From Dactylorhiza incarnata (taxonomy: Eukaryota; Streptophyta; Magnoliopsida; Asparagales; Orchidaceae): DNA of 64,000 bases. The DNA lies in contig JAWHQI010000170.1 in assembly GCA_033032865.1 (NCBI GenBank), positions 5,407,501 through 5,471,500 of the forward strand, read 5' to 3'. The translations under genes were made by a program, and so were the position numbers. Positions 11,201-23,200 of the stretch are shown one piece after another (position 1 is the stretch's first letter; the number at the start of each line of letters is the position of its first letter). A model generated the notes under the pieces. The model was not told the origin of the DNA, did not search any database, and saw only the letters and a program-made list of their open reading frames with translations.

Positions 11201-14200
11201 GACGGCTACGACCGTGCGTGAGTAAAATGCACGGGCGCTCTGGGTCATCTTCCTCCTTTTATTTACAATTAATATCGCACGGGCAACGCACGGTCGTGCG
11301 TTCGACCGTGCGTGACCAAATTTCTGATCCTTCTCTATAAAAGCTGCAGTTTTCAACCCAAATAGAGAGACTGTACACGTCGTACAGCTGCGCCGTTTTC
11401 GCCACTTCCACTGAGGTTTCGTCCCTTTGGGCCTCCTCCATCATCCTCAAGCTCTAAGGAGAGGGATTCAACCCTACATCCACCAAGATCCAAGGAGAAG
11501 GAAGCTAGGTCGTCTCCGGATCGTGACACGAAGAAGACGGGCCATTGGAGGGTAGTGACAGCCTTCTCTACCCCGGACGCAGCTAAGGACCGAGCTTGGA
11601 CGCGGATTGACAACCCTGCGATTCCAACCGTGAATCTTCAACAAGACTTCGGATTCGGCCGATTCCTTGCTCTCTCTATCTTTGTATTGGTAGTTGTAGT
11701 TAGTAGATCTCTTGTATTTTGATGATGAGCACTATAAACCTTGTTATTTAGAGTTATTTCATGTCTATGTGAAATTATCTTTTGTTTATATGTGTGTATG
11801 AGGTGCGCCGCCATCCATTTTCCATTCCGCCGTCATGTTCGTGTGCCGCACTAGCAATTGCTAGTGGCGTGCTTGTCGACGAGGTGCTTGCGACCCTCAT
11901 TCCGCTTGCCTACTCGTCCATCCGCCCTTGCGAAGCAGCGCGCTCAAGGCCTGCCTAGTCTCCATCCCGCCAAGTGAAGCATTGCATAGCAGCATTGCAT
12001 AGGAGTAGTTGTAGTATTTTATTTTATTTTCCAAAAGCCAAATCAACTCTCCCGCAATCCATCCGACTTAAGGACTTCAATCTCGAGTCCTTCCTCAATA
12101 GTTAACTCCACTTTACTGTGTTCCTTCGAGATCGATACTTGGGGATTCACTCCCACATTTTATATGACTTGAACGATTGGTACACTGCCGTTTCGTGCCG
12201 CAGTCTAGCTACCGCCTATAGCGGTGTGCGAAATTCGCGCATCACGCGTGAGCGCTTCCCGCGGAGCAGGAGCGAGCGGGAGCACAGGTGCACCTCCCGC
12301 GGGGCAGGCACGAGCGGGAGCACTCTTAGGGAGCAGGTGGGAGCGGAAGCGCTCTCTGCGGAGCATGAGCGTGCGGGAGCGCGTGAGCGCTTCCCGCGGA
12401 GCAGGAGCGAGCGGGAGCACAGGTGCACCTCCCGCGTGGCAGGCGCGAGGGGGAGCACAGGAGCACCTCCCGCGGAGCAGGCGCGAGCGTAAGCACTCTT
12501 ACGGAGCAGGTGGGAGCGGAAGCGCTCTCTGCGGAGCATGAGCGTGCGGGAGCGCTTCCCGCGGAGCATGAGCGTGCGGGAGCACGTGAGCGCTTCCCGC
12601 GGAGCAGGAGCGAGCGGAAGCACTTTTACAGAGCCGACGAGAGCGGAACTCTGCGGAGCATGAGCGTGCGGGAGCGCGTGAGCGCTTCCCGCGGAGCAGG
12701 TGCGTGCGGGAGCGCGTGAGCGCTTCCCGCGGAGCAGGAGCGAGCGGAAGTGCTTTTACGGAGCCGGCGAGAGCGGAAGCGACAACTCGAGGTTGCTTTG
12801 CTGTAGGATTTAGATCGGGTATCGGAGCTAGAGCCGCCCTACGGGTCCGGGCGAGGCTGCGATGAGAAACATTCGGTCTGACTCAACCCGAGCCCTTTTA
12901 GGGGAACCCCATCAATACTGAAGCCACCTTTTTCAAGAAACTCGAGCTCATGCCGCCCTCACCCGCTGCGCCTCATGCTACTCCTATGGTGGATGCCCCT
13001 TCCACCTCCCGCAACTACGTTTACGTCCTGCGCGAGGAACTCCAACAACAATGGGGGATGTTCATTCGGGCCTCTAACTCCTCCGCTTCTACCTCCTTTG
13101 CAAGTATCTCATGATTTTCCCACAACCCAGTGTGGATCGTGGACTCTGGGGCTACCAACCACATCTCCCCTCACAAACCTTCTCGGTATTCGAATGCCCC
13201 GTCTCCTAATTTAACATGGTGGCTAATTGTGATACTACCCCTATTTGCGTCTATGACGATGTGTCTCTTACTCCGACTCTTCCACTCCGCTCTTTCCTTC
13301 ATGTTCCCGGCTCTCAGTTTCATCTTCTTTCTGTCAATCGTTTAACTCAGGATCATGATTATCTAATCATGTTTTCTTCTTCTTCCTTTGTCATGCGGGA
13401 TCGACGGGCCCGGAACATCATTGGTAAGGGCCTCTTATCCAATGGGATGTATATTACGGATCTCCCCTCCTCGGCTCTCTCCTCCGTCACCTCCACTCAC
13501 TGGCACCGACGTCTCAGGCATGCTCCTCTTCCTATCCTCAAGTGGGTTCTCCCTGACTATCCTTTTTCTGATTTTCAATGTGAATCTTGTATTTACGGGA
13601 AACATCATCATTCTACTTTTTCTCCGCATTGTACTCGGAGCACTGCTCCTTTTCATTTAGTGCATGTTGATGTTTGGGGCCCCTACAAAACGGCTAGTGT
13701 CTCTGGTGGTCGTAATTTTGTTACTTTTACTGATGATCATTCTCGCCTAACATGGATGTATACAATGCGCGATCGCTCTGAGTTACTATGCATATTCTAC
13801 TCGTTCCTCGCCGAAACAAAGACCTAGTTCTCGCGATCCCTGAAAGTTCTTTGCACAGACAATGCGCATGAATATACTAGTCACAGCTTTCAGGAGACCT
13901 GTGATGCACTGGGCATTCTTCACCAAACCTCATGTCCCTATACACCTCAACAAAATGGTGTGGCTGAGCGCAAAAATCGTCACCTCCTCGAGGTTGTTAG
14001 GTCCCTCATGTTCCAAATGCAGGTTCCCAATGTCTACTGGCATTTTGCAATCTCCACTGCCTGTTACCCCATTAACCGCATGCCTTCGTCTATCCTAAAC
14101 TTTGCGACGCCATTTTCCATCTTTTTACCCTCCACCTACACCTTTTCCTTGGAACCTTGCATCTTCGGGTGTGTCTGTTATGTTCACCACCTTGGCCCCG

Positions 14201-17200
14201 TCATGGACAAATTGGCTCCTCGTGCTACTAAGTGTATGTTTGTTGGTTATTCTCGCACTCACAAGGGCTATGTCTGTTACTCTCGCTGTACTCGGAAACT
14301 CGTCACCTCCGCGGATGTCACCTTCAATGAACATCAACCTTTCCACCAATCTGGCACTTCACTGCCTTCCACCCCCCGGCCTTCCACGTCCTCATACCAC
14401 CACCGAACCTCCTCTGCTTCCTACTCCTCCAGTTGTGCATCTCTCCTCGCTACCTCCTCCTCCTCTTCGTGTCTACACACGACGCCTTCCTCGGTCTACT
14501 GCCTCACGAGAGTCACCCCCACCTGCTGATACTCCGCCGGCCATTGATCCGGCATTGGCATCCACCGCTCACCCTATTTCAAATTATGTCTCGTTGCATC
14601 GCTTATCTTCGGCGCTCCACAAGTTTGCACCTCCTTGTCCATTATTTCCACCCCTTCTTCTCTATAGGAGGCTCTTCATCATCCGGGTGGCAGACCGCCA
14701 TGGATGAGGAAATGGTCGCACTTTGGGCCAATCACACATGGAATCTTGTTTCTCTTCCTTCTTGCCAGACTCCTGTTGGTTGTAAGTGAGTTTTCACTGT
14801 GAAGCACAACCCTGATGGGGAGATTGAACGTATGAAAGCCCTGGTGGCTCGAGGATTCACTCAGCAACACGGCTTCGACTATGAGGAGACATTCTCACCC
14901 TTTGCGAAGTTGAATACTGTTCGGGTCTTGATCTCCTTGGTTGTTCATCGACATTGATCGTTACATCAACTGGACATCAAAAATACTTTCCTAAATGCCG
15001 ACCTCGCTGAGACTGTTTACATGCAGCAACCTCCTAGTTATGAGACCACGGGGACTCTCTTGTTTGTCACCTCAAGAAATCTCTCCATGGTCTCAAACGG
15101 TCTCCACGGGTCTGGTTTGATAAGTTTAGTAGGGTCATTCGCGATGTTGGTTTCACTCGAAGCTCGACTTCTCTCTATTCACTCGTCATTGCTCAACAAG
15201 CATGGTGATACTTTAGGGTTTATGTCGATGATATCCTCATCGCAGGCGATGATCTCGATGGTATCACAATGGTCAAGAAGCATCTGGCATCCAAATTTCA
15301 GACAAAGGATTGGGGCCCCTCTAATACTTTCTTGGCATCGAGGTGGCTCGTCGGCATGATGGCCTCGTTCTGCCTCAACGGAAGTACTGTCTTGACCTTC
15401 TTCATGACGTTGGTTACTCTAGATGCAAACTTGTTGACGCACCCATGGACGTCAGCCATAAGCTCTGCACTCATGCTTCTGACTCTGGTTTGCTTCTCCC
15501 TAACCCAAAGTACTATCGTTGACTGGTGGGCAAGCTAATTTATCTTACAGTCGCAAGACCTGATATATCCTTTGTTGGGGTGGTCAGTCGTTTCATGCAA
15601 GGTTTTAAAAATCGGACCGGCCGGTCGAACCGATCGGACCGCTGACCGATCCACCGAGCGGTCCGGTCACAGATAGAAAACCGCCCTTTCCGGAACCGGG
15701 CAGTTGGACGGTTGGACCGGGAAAGCAGGAACTGGGGTGGTTTTCTTCCAACCGTCTGGTTCATTAAATCATCATTGATTAGTGATTCAACGGTAAAGAT
15801 CTATCCTTTGTGCAGCTTTAAGGTTAGAATCCTTTAGGTTTAATGAATATAGGCCGCAACTGCTCGTGTCCTGCCGTGAGACTGGAACTGCTCTTCACTT
15901 CTTCTTCCTCGATTTTGATTTTGGAGATTGCAACTGTTCTTCTTCCTCGATTTGGAGTCGGCATATGCAGGGGCGGGTTTAAGGGTGGCGGGCTGGGGCC
16001 CGAGTTCCCCAAGAATTTTGCAAAATGGATAGTGGATTTGGATTCCTCTCGTCGAGGCAATGAATTTTGACTACTTAATATGTCAAAAGCGGTGTCCGGA
16101 TGAGGAAGAAACAGCTCCGGTAAGATAAAGACGTTCAATTTTTTTTTTACTGGACGAAGACGATATCTAGCCCCCCCCCAGTTGAACTTCCTGGATACGC
16201 CTCTGTGCATAGGAATTGTTTTTCTTCCTCAATTTGGAGACAACAACTCAACAACTGTTCTTCTTCCTTGATTTGGAGCCGACATAGGAATTGTTTTTCT
16301 TCCTCGATTTGGAGACCACAACTCAGCAATTGTTCTTCTTCCTCGAATTGGGGACCGCAACTGCTCTTCTTCCTCGATTTGGAGTCGGCATAGCAATTGT
16401 TCTTCTTCCTCGATTTGGAGCCGACAATTGTTCTTGTTCCTGGAAGGTAATGGGTTTTTAGTTTTACATCTATTTCTAACCGCTGAAGAGAATGTGGCTT
16501 TTAGGTGCCAGGTGCATTTAGAGAATTCGTGTATATCTGTAATTTCCATCTTAGATCCTGAAAATGTGTTGCATGTTCTTGTCTCATTTAGCAATATTTG
16601 TAAACCCTTATGGATTAAATGAGCATTCTTTCAGACTACCCTTGGCTATTTTATAGAATACATCAATCTCTCTTTAAGTAAACTGTAAATCCTTATGAAT
16701 TAAATGAGCATTCTTAGAAAGAAACATTTGGTTTGTTTAGTTCTTATGCTAGGAGAAATGAAAATGGAATTTCATGATCATAGTTTTGCACTGAATTATA
16801 TGATGTTAATTTGGTTGGTCTTTATCCCCGAATGCATCCGACTGTTCATTTATCTTGATACATGAACTCTTGTATAACAGTCTTTGTCCCTAATTTAGTT
16901 GGCCTTTGTCCCTAATCAATCTCATTGTTTGTATATCTTGTCCATAATGCATCTTATTGTTTGTATATCTTGCTCACCATATGATATCAGAAAATGGAAT
17001 CACCTTCAGAGCCTTCTAATACTTCTTTGCAAGTCGTTCGAGAAAAAAATGATCCTGCTTGGAATCACTTTACTCTCATTCAAAGTTCTTAAGGAAAAAA
17101 GATAAGCATTATAAATATTTGTATTGTGGTATGATTTATAAGGGAGGAGGAATAATTAGAATGAAACAACATCTAGCTGAAGCGAAGGAAAATATTGCGG

Positions 17201-20200
17201 CATGTAAAAGGGTGTCTCATGACATTTGAATCAGATACTAGAAAACTTAAAAGAGATTAGTAACAAGAAGCACAAGTATCATAATATGGTGATCATGTGA
17301 GCGACAATCGAACATCATCTCTCCCTAAGTCGCAAAATTCAAGTATACAAGATAAAGAAAAAAGGAAGCTTGATCAAGTTAAGAATTACTTTGCACCTAG
17401 AACATTCATAGGATCACAACCATCCTTAATGAGTGTCTTGGAATCAAAGGAGACAATACATCGTGCTGACATGACCATAGCTAGATGTTTCTTTGATAGT
17501 TGCATACCAATTAATGCTTTAAATTCAATTTTTGCTCAAAAAGTTGTTGATGCAATTACTTCAATTGGTCCTCGTTATAAGCTGCATTCTTATCATATGA
17601 TGAGGACTAATTTATTGAGAGATTGCAAGGAAGAATGCTTCTTATAGACTCATATAGAGATAGTTGGAGAGGAACTGGATGTACATTAATGGCGGATGGT
17701 TGTACGGATAAGAGTAGAACATTGATTAATTTTTTGCTTACTCACCATGCGGTGTCTCATTTTATAAGTCAGTGGATGCATCAGATGTTACAAAAGATTC
17801 TACGACTCTATGCATGCTATTTTCAGAAGTTGTTGAATGGATTGGTCCAACAAGTGTTGTTCAAATTGTTACTGATAATGCTGCGAACTACAAGAAGGCA
17901 GGAGAGTTACTATATGAAAAGTATGACAATATTTATTGGTCTCTATGTGCAGCACACTGTTTAAATTTAGTACTAAAGGGCATTGGAAACTTGGGTCATG
18001 TTAGTGAAATTACAAAAAGTGCTTCAAAGGTTACCATATTTGTTTACAACAATATCCTTCTTTTATCTTGGTTGAGAAAACGAGAAGGGTGGAGAGAAAT
18101 TGTTCGTCTAAGAGCGAGACGATTTGCAACTATATTTATTACTTTGAAGAGTATAAATGAGCACAATCATGACTTGCAAGCATTAGTAACTAGCAAATAT
18201 TACACCGACTCAAAACTAGCAAAATCATGTAAAGGAAAGGATGCAGTTAATATCATTTTAGATGGTACATTTTGGAACATGTGTTTAGTAATGACAAATG
18301 TTGCAGGTCCACTAATAAGATTATTACGGATTGTTGATTATGATGAGAAGTCGTCACTTGGGTATGTTTATAATGGAATGTATCGCGCAAGAAAAGCAAT
18401 TAAAAATATATTCAAAAATGTCAAGAGATTGTATGAGCCAATACAATTATTATCAAAGATAGATAGGATTGCGAACTTCGTCAAAGCCTTCATTCAACAA
18501 CTTATTTTTTGAACCCGGCTTTCCAATATGATCAAACTAATTATTCTCATAAGCCTGAAGCTGTGCAAGGCTTAATTGAGCTTATTGGAAATAAAGATAT
18601 TTGCAGTAAAACTTCAGTTGCGATGAATGAAGCTAGGATATTTCGTGACCAACTAGAAAGCTTTGGGAAGCCACTTGCAATCAAAATGTCCAAAGAAATG
18701 CAACCTGGTGAGTACAAATACAAACTTAATCTATTGGCCACATTAAGTTTTAAATTTTAAATTTTACTTTATTCATTTCTTAGATGAATGATGGAGAATG
18801 TTTGGTTCAAGTGCTCCACAACTGCAAAAATTAGCTATTCGCATACTTAGTCAGACTTCTTTGTCATCTGGTTGTGACAGAAACTTGAGCGTCTTTGAGC
18901 AAATTCATATAAATCGAAGAAATCATCTCGAGCATCAAAGACCCAATGACTTGGTTTATGTTCGTTACAATCTTAATATGAGAGATATTATGAATATTTA
19001 ATCATTACTTCAATTAAGTTATAGTTTCTACTTTCTAGTTTTCTTATTAATGACTTTGACTTACGCATTGTGGATCTTTGACAGGGTATACTTCAAGAAA
19101 ACGAAATATGATCCTTTTGACTATACTAGTATTGATTCAATGGATTTTTGGGTAGTCGAGGAAGAGCCAACTCCAGAACTAAACTACAATGACTTGGAAA
19201 ATGAAATCTATGAGAAATATGCAATACCAATTGATGGAGAGGCTCCACCGAGTGGCGAACAAAATGAATAAATAAATGGTAAGTTTATGCATATGCTAAA
19301 CAAATTTGTGTCAATATTTTTGATTTTATTATCTATGTGAACTAATTGATTTATTCTTAAATTATTTTTGTAGATGATGAGTATGCTCAGAATACTCTTG
19401 AACATGTGGACCTTGAAGCCTTTGGAGGAGAATCATTTACTAGATATGATTTTTATGATATAATATGATTGATAATTTGATATGAATTATGGAATACTTT
19501 AATGTTGATTATGTTTTAAAAACTATTAAGTGTTACATGCTTTTATTGATATGTTTTGAAAACTATCACGACTTTAATTCAAGGTTTGACAATTTATCTA
19601 TCATATGATTCACATCTTTATATTACTAGATACTATTTATGTTTTGAAAACTATCACGACTTTAATAGGATTGGTACCAATCCTATTATATCATAAAGTA
19701 ATATAAAGATGTGAATCATATGATAGATAAATTGTCAAACCTTGAATTAAAGTCTTGATAGTTTTCAAAACATATCAATAAAAGCATGTAACACTTAATA
19801 GTTTTTAAAACATAATCAACATTAAAGTATTCCATAATTCATATCAAATTATCAATCATATTATATCATAAAAATCATATCTAGTAAATGATTCTCCTCC
19901 AAAGGCTTCAAGGTCCACATGTTCAAGAGTATTCTGAGCATACTCATCATCTACAAAAATAATTTAAGAATAAATCAACTATCACGACTTTAATTCAAGG
20001 TTTGACAATTTATCTATCATATGATTCACATCTTTATTCACATCTTTATATTACTTTATTGCATATTTCTCATAGATTGGAACTCGCCGAAGGAGCAAGG
20101 AGGTGCTCAGGTAGAAGTTCAACGGAGATGGAGAGTTGGGCGGCGGCGGTTTGGAGGTGTGGTGGTTGGGTTTGATAATGGTGGTGCTGGCCTTGGAGAG

Positions 20201-23200
20201 GAAGAGAGGCGAAGGATGGCTCTCGGTTTTGAAGAGGGCTACAGCACGCCAGAGAGGATCGTCGGCTGGAGTTGCTGGAGGAAGGAAGAGGATAAAGCTC
20301 GATTCGGTCGCAGGATGCAAGGAGGAGGCGACGGATCGTGAAGGGAGGTTGCTCTGTTTGAGGTAGGCACTTGTGGATGTGTTTATGGGACAGCAATCGG
20401 GTGATGATTTTGGTGGGGAAGACATTGTTCATCCAGAACCTGAAGGAATTGGTAACAAAAACTGTACTTCAGGTGTCATAATGATCAGGAGACTCCCTCG
20501 GACTGGAAACGGAGTTCAAGAGATATAGGCACCAACTTTGTGGTGAATTATTAGAACAGTGTTATTGGCAAACCTATTTATGCTATTGGCAGCTCATTGT
20601 TAATGGCAGATCGCAAAAATTTAAAGACAGACCATTATGTTAATGGCAGACCAAGAGAAAAATAAAAAAAATTAAATCAACAATTCATTTTGACATTGTA
20701 ATGCTTAGCATGTACTTAGCAGGTAAAATTTAGTAGGACACAAAATTAAAGAACTGTTTATTTTGAGGATGAGAGAATAGGAAAAGGCTTTATTGTTGAT
20801 ATCCTCTCATTTATGTTTAGCACAATTCATTTTGACATTGTATTTACTGTTTCTAAGTAGGTCTTGTCATCCATCTGAAATTTGAGAAATACCAAATTAT
20901 TGGCCTTGATTAGTATATAACAATTCAATCACCAGTTTTTGAACAAGATTGCACTCCTTTAATCAGATTTCAAGAAAGGAGAGAAGGGGATTTTTCAGGT
21001 TTTCAGAAGAGGGAGAAACTGATTTCAATTTTAAGAAGAAGAAAAAGAGAAGCAGAAAAATAGATTTCATATTTTAAGAAGAAAAGGAATAAGCTCACTG
21101 CTGGAGAACCAAACTCTGAAGGAGAAGCTTACAGCAGCCAAATCGGAAGGAGAAGCTGAGGCCATTGTTGACGGCGAAGAAGCGGTACTCAGTTATAGCA
21201 GCGGAAATGGCGAGGATCTTATTCACAGACAAAACGACCTAATCAGGTTGTCTGAGTATCCAGAACCTTGGGAGCGGCGATCGGAAGTGTTGAAGCGAAG
21301 CTTTATTCTGTGCACGAGCAGTTGAAGAGGAAACAATAGGCTGACGGCGAGCGGCGGTGGCGAGCTCCTACGTCGAGAAGCTTCGAGCGGCGGTGGCAAG
21401 CGGCGGTGGCGAGCAGATGTGGCGAGCGGCGTGCGGCGATCGGCCCAGCGGAATAGGGTTTTTCGCACGGGAAGGGGAAGGCCGCGGGTTTCACGAGAGG
21501 AAACAATGGGCTGCCAATAGGTCTCGCAAAGGAGAAATAAAAATTGCGTGAATCCTAAATTAGGTGGTCTGCCAATATCTATATTAGGTTTGCCAATAAA
21601 ATTATTCAATTATTATCAATTGTTGGACTCATTAATTGTTAAACAGCGGATTAATGGTATGAAAGAAAAGTTAAATTCACGAAGGATAATGAAGTTTGAG
21701 ATTTTATTCCATTTCCTGTAGGTCCGAGGGGAGTTCTAAATACATATTTAGAGATTTTCTCTTTAGTTTTGTTGAATGTATCTCGTAGGAATATAATGAT
21801 CTATAAACTAACAAAATTCATATATGAACTCAAGTAAGGACCCAAACTTATAACAAAGAGTTTTTATTGTCCACCAACTGACGGTAGGAGATGACAATTT
21901 CTAATTTATTTATTGTAAGTAAAATAAAGTCATATAACATCATCAATAGAGCAATTAAAGATCCAGATAGAATTGCCTTGAGCTTTGATTGTGTTCTGAC
22001 CTTTTTTAGCAAAGATGAAACTTGGTTCATCTCAGACTTGTTTCATTAACAAATTGAGCTTGAGGTGATTAACAAGTTAAGCAAGAGCAATATGCAAACA
22101 TGGAGCATGTGAAATTAGTATGATATGAAAATTGTGTGAAATTAAGAGTGCATTTAGTTATGTGAAGATATATGTCACATTTATTAATTGTGCATGTGAA
22201 ATTAGTATACAACAACAACAACAGAACCCATATAGTCCCCAATCATTGGGGGTATGGGCGGGGGAAGATTGGAAACAGACCTAACCTTTGGCACTATGCA
22301 CAAAGTGGCTTCTCTCAGAGGAGAAAGACCTAACCTTTGACAATAAATGCACAAAGTGGCTGCTCACAGAGTACCACTGAAATAGTGGCCCCCTATACAG
22401 TTGCGTTTGCTGCGGAATCATGCCCTCAAATCAAAGCCAAAGACATCAGAGAGGGCAGACCCAAGAATCCATTTTGATTTATGTGCACATACCCATGCTT
22501 CCTTCATTCAGCATCCAGAGCATTGGTGAAGCACAAAGCATGTGAAATTAGTATGTTTTAAAAAAAATTTAAATTTTGGGTTGCCAATATCCAATAGACT
22601 GTGAATATCGCTTTGTTGAGCTGCTATTATCTAGGGGCTTCCAATAGTCATTCGTGGGTTGCTTATATAAATGCCCTATTTTTTAAATTTTTTGTGTCAT
22701 TATAGCAGTGTCATGCCATCTATGTCTCAAGTGCCGGCGTTCGTGCTTCATATATTTAGGTTTGTTAAAACAAAATTGGCATAGGCCATGATTGTTATTC
22801 TACAAAAAAGATTGAGTTATGATGTATGCATAAATTCTACTTATTCGCTCAAAAGATAATGCAGGTTGATAAGCTTCTTAAGTGTTTGAAAAAAAGGCGA
22901 CATAATTTAGGCGTCGTTTGGCGGGGCTGATCAGTCGCGCGGACAGCACCGCCCGGCCGTGACCGCGCGTCGTTTGGCGGGACCGCGGGGATCAGCCCCG
23001 CCCTATAAAACCGCAGAAATCCCGTGTTTTCATCCGCGACGCAGGAACCGCGGTTGCGCGGATGAAAACTGCGGGATTTATAATCCCCGCCAAACCCGCC
23101 CTTAATCTCAAATCTAAGGTTCCAATCAAGATCTGAACCTATAGTTTTGGTTACTTCATTTATTTTAGAATGCAGTTACAAGTCATTAATTATATTCATT

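Larger units (their letters stand above)
9271..12914 (-). mobile_element. Solo LTR with tandem arrays, TSD ATACT, itself split by another solo LTR
   Basis: In minus orientation it starts TGATGGGGTTCCCC (plus 12914) and ends GACCCGCAACA (plus 9271). ATACT duplications stand at 9266-9270 and 12915-12919. Without the nested LTR it is 2112 bp. Its promoter CTCAAAAACTATAAAAGG lies at about 10077-10094. The end region TTTGTAACGAGCGGTGGTC, with its following CCACGT segment, matches the 34964-36651 solo LTR, so the two belong to related families. Removing the insert re-joins the Copia copy 1 reading frame. Confidence 0.88.
7647..15598 (+). mobile_element. Degraded Copia retrotransposon (copy 1), 3' truncated
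   Basis: A 5' LTR and PBS are followed by gag and then pol remains in Copia order (protease, integrase, RT). The body is interrupted at 9271-12914 by a solo LTR with TSD ATACT. The RT reading stops at about 15598, where unrelated sequence linked to a hAT element begins, and no RNase H or 3' LTR was found. Many stops and frameshifts make it inactive. Confidence 0.85.
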
